Part shown: piece by piece, positions 22,020-33,422 of the stretch
Position numbering within the stretch: the stretch's first letter is position 1
How the letters are laid out: each line of letters begins with the position of its first letter
From: Mortierella alpina
Lineage: Eukaryota; Mortierellomycota; Mortierellomycetes; Mortierellales; Mortierellaceae
Direction: 5' to 3'
Assembly (NCBI GenBank): GCA_029449245.1
Contig: JANATF010000003.1
Location: 3,410,001-3,474,000, forward strand
DNA length: 64,000 nucleotides
Made by a program: the position numbers and the translations under genes
Notes under the pieces: model-generated
The model's input: the letters and a program-made list of their open reading frames with translations, nothing else
Database searches by the model: none
Told to the model about the DNA's origin: nothing

Positions 22020-24280
22020 CTAGCTGAGTGCTAACACACGCTTGAATTCGTCCATATATCTTTTCTTGGACACCGCGTGGTCGACAGTGGGCTTGGGATA
22101 TCTATTTTATATTGCGGTTGATCGCTCGTTAGAGTCCAATGTGTTTGCAGCACCTAGTGAAGGACCAGCGCTAAAGCAATGGCATGTTACCCCAGTTTAG
22201 CAAATTCCTTTGGAGAGAGCGCACGATGGGGCTCATGAATTTGCTTGTCGCTCAACTGCTTCAGCTCCGGTACCCATTTCCGAATATATTCACCCTTGGG
22301 ATCGAAGCGTTGCGATTGCAGTAGCGGATTGAACACGCGAAAGTACGGTTGGGCGTCAGTTCCTGTAGAAGCACTCTAGCAGGATAGAGCATCCATAAAA
22401 TTGAGAGGTATCGATGCACTTTTTGGTTAAAATTACGTTTGTCTCGGAGGAACCGAACCATCACGGAAAAAAGAAGTGTCTCTCATAACCATAAGCATAC
22501 CCATTGCCAACCTCCGTTGTTGGATGCAAGGTCCCCATCAATCAGACTGCTCATGAAATACTTCTCGCCCCATTGCCAACTGATGAGCAAGTCCTTGACT
22601 AGAAAGCATGCAACAATCATCCGCAGGCGATTGTGCATATACCCGATTGTCCTGAGCTGTCGCATACCTAAAGCTCAGAAAAAACCCATGTTTTCAAAAA
22701 ATAATGTCCCATCAGCCTTTTGAGACAAGAAACAAAGGCAAGCGTTGCTGAATGGGATATCCATTCTTTCATCTGTTACCTGCATCAACAATAGGGAAGC
22801 CAGTTTTGCCCTCACACCACCTTTGAAACTGTTCTTGATTGTCGCTCCATTGAACACGCTCAGTCTTGCGCTGGAAAGCTCGACTCATGCAGACACGAGG
22901 AAAGTTAACGAGTATATGACGGTAGAATTCCTATAGCGAGAGGAGGTCTCAAGTTAATGATCCAATCCACTTATTTGTGCGCCGAGGAGTACGCGTGTGT
23001 ACAGGCTACGTAAAACGTACTCGCCAGCCTAGCTCCTTGATCCAAGTGTTCAGACCATCATCTCCGGTCGTAATCTTGTTGTTGTTGGCAGCTCTTGCAA
23101 TGGCGATGCATTGGCGCGTCGTTATGACACCAGCGTTAAGGTATGGACTCAGGATACTTGTTGCTTCCTGGTAAGGCGAGTCCCTGCCCTGGTGATACTT
23201 TGTGGCTCTTTCCTTGACAAACTTGTGCAACCTGTCATGAGCCTCCTGCTCCCCCGCGGGGTACAGGCGCCGGATCAAATCGGCGTCCAAGGGATGCGGG
23301 TGTGAAGATGGCGGAATAACTTTAAAGTACTCAGCAAAGAGCTCTTTGGCGGTTGCTGGGTTCGCATCTGGTGCTTCAGAGATTTCGAGATAATGAGGCT
23401 CTGTTTCCACTAGTTTGCACCAGCTGTTATAGAAGGGCGTGAAAACTGCATACGGGTTCCCCGTCTAAAAAGAGGTATAGTAAATTGTGTTCAGGTGAGG
23501 CGCGCTGCGACATTGGTTCCTTTACACAAGCAAAGGTCTGCGAGTTGATCATCTTACCTTTGTTCTGACATCCCGTGGTGGTACGACACACTGATCGTCA
23601 CACTCCTCCACATGAACGTTTGACAGCCTGGAGAGCACTTTTCTAACGGTTGCGTCGCGTCTTTGTTCATTTATCATTAGCTCTGCATTCCAAAACACAT
23701 GACTGACCTCCATCTCGCGAACAACGGTCTCGACAATGCTGGCGACATCAGCTTTATGGGCTGCCTTCTTGACAACCAAAGGTATGGCCAGTGTATCCAG
23801 TGATTTCTTCAAGCTGGTGAGGTTCCTCATCCAAAAGTCGATCTTCACAGGGGCCTCATCATGGTCTGCCCATTCCTCCTCAGAGAGAATATAAAGACCG
23901 ATCAAGTACTTGTTCCCGACTCTGGACCTCATAGACGCAGCATAGAGAGCAGTGTTGTCCTTGAGTCGCAAATCGTTTCTGAACCAGATGAGACTGTTTT
24001 TGGTGACGATAGGGCCTGCCTCCTCCACCTTGATAGCATCCTCAGCCCGATCTGCGTTTGGACCGGTTGAGGATGATGCCTCTTTATCAGCGGCATAGCC
24101 TGAAAACCGTTTCTTAAATTGTTGGACGTTGCTTGTGTCGTCCGGTTCGACAGCTCTCTTGAGCGGCATTCTGAAGTTGTGGGCAAAAGGGAAATGAGGC
24201 GAGCCGACGACGGTAGAATGGCAATGTCGGAGAACTGGAGTGGGAATCCGAAATGTTAAAGGAGAAGAACGCAAGATCAT
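22020..24280 (-). CDS. PHR1: CPD photolyase (cryptochrome/photolyase family)
   Basis: Light-driven repair of cyclobutane pyrimidine dimers using FAD. Exons on the minus strand: 24280-23558, 23464-23021, 22930-22780, 22667-22501, 22375-22191, 22101-22020 (583 residues). The N-terminal antenna domain begins at [17 protein letters not shown]. The FAD-binding domain shows [36 protein letters not shown] and [19 protein letters not shown], the last completed only by splicing at the TAG acceptor before 22375. These are class I CPD-photolyase signatures. The first 37 residues (Arg/Ser-rich, no acidic residue) look like a mitochondrial presequence; a second ATG 37 codons in, followed by a Lys/Arg-rich stretch, could give a nuclear form. 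Confidence 0.92.
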
Positions 24281-25421
24281 CGCTTTTTGCTGATTCGAGG
24301 TTCAAGGCAGATCTCACTGTCGAACGAAACTGTCCCACCGAGAAGAAAGTGGCGACCAATGACGAAAAAGTGCTGTTGTGCGCATTCGCGACTCACTTCT
24401 CAAACGCGACTCAGCCAATGGCCGCAATGACCCATATCCCGCCTTGCCCAAAGCACCTCACGACCAAGATGAACACGACGTTCACAGGGCAGTGTGCCTC
24501 GCACTGGTGCGCAGAGTGCAAGCACTCGTTCGGGCTACATACTGTACCCGACGATAGAGAAGATGACGTCCATGGCTGCACTGCTGCAATGCCGAGAATA
24601 GGAGTACATTTGATAAAACACTTGAAACGTCCTCTGCATGGCGGGATCTGAAAGGGATGGATGCCCGCCTACATTAGCTGCATAGCTCTGGGTGGACCAC
24701 AGTATGACGAAACTAAGTGTGGATTGCATTCATATCATAGACTATCTGGGCGGGCACAGTGCGCAGGCTTTGGTATCCAGCCGTTGGCCGAGTGAGACCA
24801 AGAATGCTCATGTTTAGATTGGCAGGGGGGATGTTTCCGGCCCTTCCTTTGGAGCGATGTGTGTGAAGAATATGAACACCACTGATCCTCAAAACGGGCT
24901 CCCACCTATTTTTTTTGGTGCTTTTGGAATTGTTTACGAGCAATTGCAGCAACATGGCCCCATTGTGCATCCTGAAAGGCAGGTACGTATGGTAGGGGTC
25001 GTAAGCACAAGTGCTAAATCTTCCGGCTCACTAGCAAATTAGACCTCGAACTGTATCGATATTTTGGTATGTATGAGCTCTGGGACGCCTGTCCGCCATA
25101 CTACCGTCAAGCACGCAGGGTACATGCAAAAGCATTCGCCTCATCAGCAAGCATGACGCTCCTCTCCTTTGTTCTTCATCGCTCCTCTTCCTCTGCCCCG
25201 TCTCTCGGCGCCCTCCTCTCCGCTCTCCCCGCTCACACCTAGCTCGCCATTGGTGCCCGTACCTGGATTGAAAGACATCTGGCCCTCATTCCGCTCTCCC
25301 CTCTCCTCCAACAACTTCTTGCACAAGTCCCTCAGTCTCCTCCACCCATGCCACACTATCCTCGCCCTTAACCACAGTCCTCCACCGCCTTCTCTCTCTA
25401 TCGCTCATCCTATCCTCCACC
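24281..25421. promoter_or_regulatory. Divergent intergenic region between photolyase and the membrane protein gene
   Basis: The two flanking genes point away from each other, so this 1.1 kb must hold both promoters. ORFs on either strand (longest 24253-24651 plus) show no domain and partly overlap the photolyase 5' end. The last 250 bp is pyrimidine-rich leader sequence. Confidence 0.5.
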
Positions 25422-27128
25422 ATGGCCGATCGTGCCACAACCACAACCGCACCCGCTCGTCGTACCTCTGCAGCCGGTAACGGCAGCAGGACGAGCGCGA
25501 GACCCTCCAACCAATCAACTGGTCGCGCCTCTCGCACTACGCGGCTGGCCACGACGACGGCGAGTGTCACCACTGCCACTATATCTGCAACACCTTCTTC
25601 CAGCCCCGAGACAGCCGGCGGTCCCTCGGGGGCAATGATAGGAGGTATCGCTGCTGGTGTCGTGATGGTGTTCGGTCTTGTAGGACTCTTGTTCTACAAG
25701 AAGCGAAAGAGGGCCACTGTTGCGGCGGCAGAAGCGAAAAAGAGTAAGGCCATTGCCATGTCTGGCACCTCTGCTCCCATTTCAGGCCCTCTGGCCCTTG
25801 CGCCCGAGAAGGGGATCGATTCTGCACCTGCCCACCGGCCAGAGGCACACTTCAGGGAACAGCAGCAGTTCCGCCCTGGAATGCGTGATGAGCTCTTTGC
25901 CCAGCCAGGCTCCGCTCTGCACACCACTCTAAGCAACAAGAACAAGAGTAACACCACTTTAATCAACAATGACAGCAGAGCCAATCTCACCAGCAACATG
26001 TACAACAATAATAGTAGCAGCAATGGACCTGGCATGGACAGCAGCAATATCAAGAGCAACAACAGCAACCAGGCGGGTACATCTAAAGGTGGTCCATCTT
26101 CCTCGGATGACTATTATGACGATCACCTTGTTCACGATTACTATGGTGGCAGCGATAGTCCCGAGGCCATTGGTGCCCAGCGTCCAGCGCCTCAGTCCAG
26201 GGACCTCTCGCTTGGTAACCTGACACCAGCGCCCGAGTACTATCTTGGAAAGGAGGACATTGATCCTCGAAGGGACCTGAGAGGTTTGGATTCCCCAGAG
26301 ACGTACGTCAGGCAGGCAGCCATTGCAGGGCCGACCATGGGATCTGATCCGCGTCAAATGCAAGGTGCAGATACTTCCAGGTATTCGGACGACCACGACA
26401 GCGTCTACATGACCCCTGAGCAAGCCCAGCAAGCGCACAATCATAGAATGAGAGGTCACAAAGATAGCATTGGCTCGGTCGCAATGCTGCATCTCGAACA
26501 CGCGTCTCCACCACAGCCCCAAGAGCGCGCGACCCATCGCCCGCCAGACCACTCGCTTTCTGTTGCCATGTCAGAATCGACCATGTCGGTCATGCCGTCG
26601 CTACCTCCTGCGGATGGCGGGCAATATGATCGTCGAATGCAGCAGCAGCAGCGTCCTGGCGGCGGAAGACCCTCACCGCCTGGACCGGGACCTGGGCCGC
26701 TGTCGCCCATGTCGTCTATTGCAGTGGAAGACCCGTATGCAGAGAGCGCGTACAGCGACGAGTACCGTGATGACCGGTCCATGGCCTCCCCAGGCTATGC
26801 TCAGCAGCGTCAGCAGCCTTACCGGCCGCAGTATCCTCATGACAATGGCCGAGGTAGCCCGTACTCATCTGGTCCGGTGTCGCCTCCGTATGACTCTCAC
26901 AACTACCCTCAACAGCAGGGTTACAACAACAGTAGGCCATACCAAGGCGGTTCGCCACCCTATAACAGCTCTCGTCCTCAGCAGCCACCACGTGGTAACA
27001 ATGGTGGGGGCGGGTATGGGCCTGGTCGTCCTGGCCCTGGCCCTGGCCCTGGTTCGCAGCAAGGGTACCGCGCTCCACAGCAGCGTGACCCGGGGTACAA
27101 CGACGGGCCGTACCAGCGTCAGTACTAG
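25422..27128 (+). CDS. Single-pass membrane protein with Ser/Thr-rich head and low-complexity tail
   Basis: Function not recognised. Single exon, 568 residues. The first 70 residues are almost entirely Ser, Thr, Ala and Arg, suitable for O-glycosylation. One hydrophobic helix follows (IGGIAAGVVMVFGLVGLLFY, about residues 73-93), then a KKRKR stop-transfer cluster and a tail of about 470 residues rich in Asn, Ser, Gln, Pro and Gly, ending with Pro-Gly-Pro-Gly and QQ-rich stretches. The layout resembles Mid2/Wsc cell-wall stress sensors (glycosylated head, single helix, cytosolic tail), but there is no WSC domain and no visible N-terminal signal peptide, so either the helix itself acts as signal-anchor or an upstream exon was missed. 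The tail has SPPGP- and PPYNSS-type repeats that could bind SH3 or WW domains. Confidence 0.75.
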   Translation: MADRATTTTAPARRTSAAGNGSRTSARPSNQSTGRASRTTRLATTTASVTTATISATPSSSPETAGGPSGAMIGGIAAGVVMVFGLVGLLFYKKRKRATVAAAEAKKSKAIAMSGTSAPISGPLALAPEKGIDSAPAHRPEAHFREQQQFRPGMRDELFAQPGSALHTTLSNKNKSNTTLINNDSRANLTSNMYNNNSSSNGPGMDSSNIKSNNSNQAGTSKGGPSSSDDYYDDHLVHDYYGGSDSPEAIGAQRPAPQSRDLSLGNLTPAPEYYLGKEDIDPRRDLRGLDSPETYVRQAAIAGPTMGSDPRQMQGADTSRYSDDHDSVYMTPEQAQQAHNHRMRGHKDSIGSVAMLHLEHASPPQPQERATHRPPDHSLSVAMSESTMSVMPSLPPADGGQYDRRMQQQQRPGGGRPSPPGPGPGPLSPMSSIAVEDPYAESAYSDEYRDDRSMASPGYAQQRQQPYRPQYPHDNGRGSPYSSGPVSPPYDSHNYPQQQGYNNSRPYQGGSPPYNSSRPQQPPRGNNGGGGYGPGRPGPGPGPGSQQGYRAPQQRDPGYNDGPYQRQY

Positions 27129-27571
27129 GTTGCACCAAGACTATTACATTAAAAAATATATAGAAAGAGAGCGAGAGAGGAAAGAATTACCGCTCACTCT
27201 GCGATTGATTATGCCAGCGAGGTGTGGAGGCGTGGAAAAAGGGGTCAGGAGGGTAGGAGAAGAGGCGGAGGACGACGCAAGGGATGGGCCATTTAGCGAT
27301 GCAGCAGAAATGGGGAGTGTGTGCTCTGCATGAAACTCACACAGCTTGCATATCGCCCATGGTCGCAATGTGATTCTTCCTTTTTTATCTCTCTTCCTTG
27401 TCTCCGCACTGTCTGTCTGACCTCTCTCACTTTTCTCATTCTCTCACCGCTCCTACTTGTCTGTGTTAATCCTCCACGTTTCTTGTCCTTGCCATCCCGT
27501 CCGCCTCGCCATCCTTGTGGCTCCAATCTCCACGCGACACAGCTCATTCTCACATCACCCTTACTCTCGCC

Positions 27572-30500
27572 ATGAGCACCCGAAGCCAGCCCACAGCGGG
27601 CTCAGGCCCAAGCTCACTGGCACACCACAACCCACAGCGCTCCTCGCTCAAGACCACTGCCCAGCTCCGTTGGCCTGTGAACCTCAACCAGCTTGCTGCC
27701 ATCTCGCTCGACGACGACTCGGACATGGACAGGTCATTGACCGACAGTAAGTTCATGGTGCCGATTCCATTCACTCTTAAACCAAAAAAAAAAAACTCTC
27801 GCGTCTGTTTGCTTGCTGACGCCGCCTTTTATACCGCGCAATAGTCTCAAGGGACGACATAGGGTCCGTCAAGCTGCTGAGGATGCTCAAGGATAGCGAT
27901 GATGAATCGCCTACAGCCTCCAGAACAGGGAGCAGGCTAAGAAGGTGCTTTTACGTTCGTGAGATTCGGTGCGCCTCCTTCCTCCTCTCTTCAACCAGCT
28001 TTTATCTTTTCTGACCCCGTTTGTCTCCTTTCCTTGTTAGGCCGAGGTCGACCTATGCGTCTCTGCAGTCGGCCCAACAAAGCCAGCACCAAGTGCAAAG
28101 GCTAGGACTTCCAATCGCCCGCTCATCCTCATTACACAGTGTCCCTGACGCTCAATCCAAAGCCGGGACCAGTATACCCAAGCCGCTCAGAACCAGGTCC
28201 GATCAGAAAAAGATCTCAGGAACCGCCTCCAATACCAGTACCAGTCGCACGCCGGGGCTTCGACATCACCAGTCCGATATGTCATTGATGATGGGCGCGG
28301 GCAAGGGGCAAATCAGGACCATGGTCGAAGTCCCAAGTGCTTCTTCAGAGGCAAGTTCAGCCTCGCACAGATCGAATGCAGCCAGGAGCTCTGCGTTGAT
28401 AGGCCAGCCCGGATCAACTGTAAAAACTTCAGCCGGTGGTAGCTCGATGACGAAGCTACGAAAACCCACTGCATCCTCCAATCTCTCGACTTGTTCTTCT
28501 ACTTCCTCTGGATCGGGCACCACGCAAGAGCCTCAGTCCTACTCCAACGCAACTGCAACAAAGAGACCGGCTTCGTCATTGACCAGCACGAATATAAGAC
28601 ACAGTGCGCTGCGTACCAGCAGTGCGACGGGATCAAGACAGGAAGTACGACGCGGCCAAGATCAAGAGTTAACCCCTATTCATTCAGTAGTACATGAGGC
28701 CAATATTGCAACCAATCAACAACAGCAAGATGCAACTGTCCCGGCTGGTCCGGCTAGCGGAGAAGAACACGAGAGCAACTTGATCCGAGAGCTGAACGAG
28801 GAGCTGGAGCGGTGGAAAGCCGAAGCCCATGATCACCGTCAGGAACGCACTATGGTGGAAAGCTGGCGGAAACAGATTTCTGACCTGGAGCGAGATCTCG
28901 AGACTGCGCTCGAGTCTTTGCAGGTCGCGGAGGCGAAAGCCATCATGGCCTGTGAGGGACAAAATGAAAAGGTCTCTCAGATATCGCATTACGAGCAGAC
29001 GATAGACAAGCTGAGAACAGACCACGAAACTGAAAAGGCCGAAAAAGAGATGCGGGAAAAATTGTTGGAGCAGGAGACGTTGACCCAGAAGCAGAGACTA
29101 GGGGACCTCGAGTCTCGCAACCAAGGTAAACGAATCTTTTACTTGCACCGGCCTTTTTTTGACAAAAGTAAGCAAGGTGAGGTTAGTATTGATGACCTCT
29201 TTCTCCCATTGCCTCATGATGAATATTAGATCTGGAAACCAAGTTGACGCAAGCACAGCAAGAGATTGAGCAGCTCGAGCTTCAGGTTGTGCCGGCGGAA
29301 CTGCAGGACGTACATCAGGCGCTGTTTTCTGCCACTCAGGATTTAGAAGAAGCAAATCGCCTCAAAGACAAGTTGAAAACGGATCTTGCAGAGGAGAGGG
29401 CCAAAGTGACAAGAGAACAAGAAGACTCGGGTCAGCTGCTGGTTAAGCTTAGTCAGTTGCAGGATACGATTGCGTATGTGGAGGCATTCAAAATGCCTTT
29501 TGTACCGATGTTGTGTAGCGCCTCTGTTAAACCGGTTTCTAACGCTTTTCGCGTCTTGCATCTACTTTTGATGCAGAAATCAGCAGAGTGATATCAATGC
29601 ACTTCGAGATATTGTCAAGGAGCATGACAGTTGCCAGGAGAAGGTAGAGACGGCAGAGTACCAGCACAAGAAGGCACTTGAACTGCTGCAGGTAAGTCTA
29701 CGACAAGGATTGCTACGTGTGGGATTTTTGATGATTGCAGTGCACCCTCAAATGCTAATAGCGGCCTTTGCATCCATTGTGTAGAGAGATAGCACAAACC
29801 ATGAGCAAAGTCTAGCACAGGAGAAGGAGCAAAAGGCAGCAATGTAAGTTGGCCGACTGGACCAGAAAGTGTGCTTTTGTTCGCTTGCGGAAGTTTCTGG
29901 CACAGTCTTGACGCCCTCTATGTCGCTATGTCGGACTCCTAGTGAGCAGTCTCTCCAGGAGCAGCAATATCAGATTCAAAGTCTTCAACAGCAGCTGCAA
30001 ATGCAACAAACTCAATTGTTACAGCAGCAGACCGAAATCGTCAACCTTCGCGCTTCATTGGAGGTGGAGCAGAATCAGGCGTCCCTCTTGCAGCAACGAC
30101 TTCAAGATGAACAGCGTCTCAACAACCCTCATTTTGGGCGTCGAGTATCATTGGATGGGGAACTGAACGGGTCCTACTTGATGATCGAAACCTCTCGTGG
30201 GGGTAGCGCTGCACCAGTCAGCCACGCAGATGCAAGTGCTATGGCGGCCATGTCGGGACAAATGCACATGGGATCGGGGCCTGGCCCTTTGTCTCCCGTT
30301 TCATCTACCTCCATACTGACAAATCAAATAGCGTCGTCCACGAATGCGACGGCTTCTACATCATTGCCACCGTCGTCCGCACCTTCGACAACCTCATTTG
30401 CCAGCGGCGGAATGGTGGCTCCAGCGTCTGCTGTTGCGGCTCAGGAGATTGAAGTCAAGCCCAGGATGGTCCAACGAGGCAGTTCAGGATCGATCCCCGG

Positions 30501-30867
30501 AGTATTGTCCTCGTCATTCGGAAGCAGTGGCTATAACAACCACCACAACAGTATGGGTGGCAAGCGGCTTTCGATGCACGGAGACATGTTTGGATCTTTT
30601 ACAGGAGCCGTGTCTGGAACAGGAGGAGCAGGGGCAGCAGGAGCGGGAGCAGGAGCGTCTTCGCAGTCGGCTTCAATTGAGGAACTGACGGTGCAGCTGC
30701 AAGGGCTGATGAAGGAAAAGGAGCGACTGCAGGCAGATTTGAGCAAGATTCCTATCTCGGGAGGAGGACCGATGACGAGGAGGAAGGCAGAGATGCTGGA
30801 GGAGCAGATGGATGAGACGGAGAAGGCCATGAGCAAGATCAGGTACAGCATTCGCATGAGGTCTTGA
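27572..30867 (+). CDS. Coiled-coil protein of unknown function, 900 residues
   Basis: Not recognised as a named family. Exons: 27572-27746, 27845-27944, 28041-29125, 29230-29473, 29577-29691, 29785-29843, 29943-30867. About residues 1-320 are Ser/Thr-rich and disordered. About 320-640 are heptad-rich coiled coil (for example NLIRELNEELERWKAEAHDH and a Gln-rich QQQLQMQQTQLLQQQ helix). A second Ser/Gly/Ala-rich linker leads to a compact C-terminal helical motif, EELTVQLQGLMKEKERLQ, then KIPISGGGPMTRRKAEMLEE. That C-terminal block looks conserved in character and may be a protein-binding module; a cytoskeletal or polarity scaffold is only a guess. Its final 31 codons and the 3' flank are duplicated 2.6 kb downstream. 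Confidence 0.82.
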
Positions 30868-32228
30868 AGTAAAGCCCTGGCTTGTAGCAGCAAAAACAAA
30901 ATGACAACAATACATAGACCCCCGGTTTACAACGTCTGTGCAGCGAGCATAACTTTGCTATTTATCTTTTCTGTGGCTACCACATCTGCTTTCAGCGAGG
31001 TGCGTCTACGCAACGACCGTTTGGTCTTGTGAGTTCGTCAATGTGGTCTGCATAGAGGCGAGACGCGACTAGCACCAACCATGTTTGACCAATCGTGTTG
31101 GTCTAGTCAGTGGAGAGGGAGTCCATCCAATGCTAATCCCCAAGCTTTAAACGCGCAGGGTAACAGAAGTGATACAGCACGACGCTCGCTGTCAATCAGT
31201 GCGCCTTTCGCTGGAGAGAGCAAGTCGAGAGAAGGGGGCGAATGAGAAAAACACTGTGAGAAGCATTAGGAAGCAACTATCTGGTCCATGGCTGCAGCAT
31301 AGCCTTTCTTTCACTCCTTCGCTACTGCACTCACCCACTCTTTCACTCTTGCACTCGTCCACTCTTGCTCGCCTCAGTAGCTCACAGAAACGCGCGATAG
31401 AAGGCCTCCGCATGCGCAGAGTCCCGCGACAAGATCTTGAAATCGACGCCGTCGGAGTCTTACTACACGAAAGCTGTAGAGGCATATGTGGCGTTTCCTG
31501 TGCAGGTTAATTCTTGCAAGACGCGATGAAGTCTTCCAATGCCAAGACAAAGAAGATCTCAATCTGGTAGATAGAAAGTATAAGAAAAAAAAAACAAGAA
31601 GGAGGCTTCAAACCGGCGCCCAGCAGGATGGTGCTGAGCCGACGACAACCAAGATGGATAGATGGATGGTGGTGGTTTTTTTTACTTTGTACTGGAGGTT
31701 TGCACAGCTGTTGCTCTCCTGTTTCTATCCACAAGTTAGGCTACTTTTCCTGCGGCTGTATTCCAGAGGTAGTAGTGGACACAGGTGGGTGGATGGAGGG
31801 CGACGACCGGTTGCTTTGGAGATTGATGCATTGTCCTTGTCATATAACGTGGTGGCAATGTTTCCATTCAATAAGCAATGTCACCATCCTGTCATTGTCT
31901 CCTGTCCCTTGGCTTCCTGTCGCCTCTGCTGGCCCTGGTCCTCGTTCTCGATGTCCTGATAGTCCATGCAGCTTGTGTCTCGTGTGCAGTGAGATTGAGT
32001 GACTGTAAGAAGGTGGTGACAAGAATGTTTGCGGAGTGTAGAAGAACTATAAATGTCGCGCTCACTGAACGCGTTCCGTTTTGGCATATGAAAACATGTT
32101 TGCTCCTGCAGAGTTCAGTCTCGCCGGGCTAGTGCAGCGTGGCCTGTCTACCGCAGCTACTCCCATCCTCGAGGGCGTTGAGGGCGATGGTAATGACTAG
32201 CTACTTGTCAAGCCTGAAAAGGGTGTGA
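30776..32228 (+). repeat. Segmental duplication, copy A
   Basis: Starts inside the last exon of the coiled-coil gene and continues through its 3' flank. It matches copy B (33423-34688) nearly throughout by eye. It differs by many single bases, by a roughly 190-bp stretch present only here (about 31266-31455, with short CACTC-type repeats), and by smaller indels such as a 12-bp deletion near 32173. The 3' end encodes FSLAGLVQRGLSTAATPILE in one frame after a splice-acceptor-like CTGCAG, then a stop; in copy B the same frame stays open further. Confidence 0.85.
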
Positions 32229-32511
32229 TTGTGTGTGTGTGTGTGTTGCTATTCCCTAGCTTATCCATGTACTCACACCCTCTTGACTTGTTGCTATTAC
32301 ACCAGCATCCTTTCTCCTGCACCCCTCTTCCAGTATCCCCTTCTTTTTCCATCACCCCTTCTCTTCCAGCATCCCCTTCTTTTCTATCACCCCTTCTCTT
32401 CTTGCGTCCCTCGCTTCCCATTCCTTTTTCAGCTCTTCTTACGTTATGTTGCCCTTGGTTTCAGTGGTGTGGCCCATATGAGATTTCGACCTGACCTATG
32501 CTCCTCACATA

Positions 32512-32519
32512 TATATAAA
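32512..32519 (+). promoter_or_regulatory. TATA box of the small secreted protein gene
   Basis: TATATAAA about 360 bp before the start codon. About 35 bp downstream begins a CA-rich leader of about 210 bp that reaches a GTAAAG donor at 32759. Together these look like a core promoter plus first, untranslated exon. Confidence 0.6.
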
Positions 32520-32758
32520 GGAGGCACACCTTCCAGCCCAAACACCACCAACACTCAATCTTCAAGACCCAAGACACATAAGAACCGTAACAAAACTGCC
32601 CAGGAGTTTTCCAAGAACCGCCCGACGAAGCTTCACAAAGAGCCGCCTTGACCATCACAAGAAAGCCCGCAGAACCTCGGGAAGAGAAATCACAACATCG
32701 CTCACAAGAAGACCAGCAGTTCCCATTCAAAACTCTCCATACTTCGAGTACCTACAAG

Positions 32759-32862
32759 GTAAAGCCTTGTCACTGCTGTTGGTGATTCTATGAACGCGCT
32801 TGCTTTAATGCAAGAAATTGCGACTAATAAGGGTGCGTTGTCTACGACTAACAACTTACCAG
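32759..32862 (+). other. Probable 5'-UTR intron of the small secreted protein gene
   Basis: Bounded by CTACAAG/GTAAAG and TTACCAG/GC, 104 bp long, ending nine bases before the start codon. Length and signals match the coding introns of neighbouring genes. Confidence 0.55.
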
Positions 32863-32871
32863 GCAATCGTC

Positions 32872-33132
32872 ATGAGAACGATCATCGTGGCTTTGGCCTT
32901 TGCTGTTTCCGTCATTGCTTGTGGACAGAATGCGTGGAGGTGTATTGATCCGAACGGAAGCGTCAGTAAGGATTGGCAAGTGACTAAGAACTGTATGAGC
33001 GAGGTTGGTTTTACAACTGACTGCTGGTGTTATCACAGGGCGGAGTATTTTGCCGATCCATCGGGTGGTGCCATCGAGGCTTTCAAAAAATGCTGCGAGT
33101 CCCATGCTGGTTTTGGCGCGAGGGAATGTTAA
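32872..33132 (+). CDS. Small secreted cysteine-rich protein, 86 residues
   Basis: Unknown family. The chosen ATG gives MRTIIVALAFAVSVIACG, a typical signal peptide with likely cleavage near residue 17-19. The mature part of about 68 residues has Cys at 24, 41, 51, 53, 74, 75 and 86 (Cys 17 lies at the cleavage site), with CWC and CC pairs. It also has several aromatic residues and no transmembrane segment. Size, signal and Cys density fit a secreted effector-like or antimicrobial-like protein; neither role is shown. It sits in the unique sequence between the two duplicated segments and has its own TATA box and a probable 5'-UTR intron, which supports it as a real gene despite its size. Confidence 0.72.
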   Translation: MRTIIVALAFAVSVIACGQNAWRCIDPNGSVSKDWQVTKNCMSEVGFTTDCWCYHRAEYFADPSGGAIEAFKKCCESHAGFGAREC

Positions 33133-33422
33133 AACTTTTTAAAAGTTGACACAAGATTCTGGAAACAGATATCACGAGTAAGTGGGTTAGTTATGGGCTA
33201 TGAAAAACGATACAAGATGAGGCACTATATGCTGATCAGAACTTCTTTCTGCTGTGTATACGATGCCGAAAATCTCTGGGGCGTGACGACCCTAAATCTG
33301 TGTACAAAGAATACACCTCCAGTTGTTGAAGAAATAAAGAACCTCTAGCAAGACAAGTTAGGCCTTGAACATACGTCATGCTGCACATGCACTAATACCA
33401 AGTCTCCAAAAATGCGCCTGAA

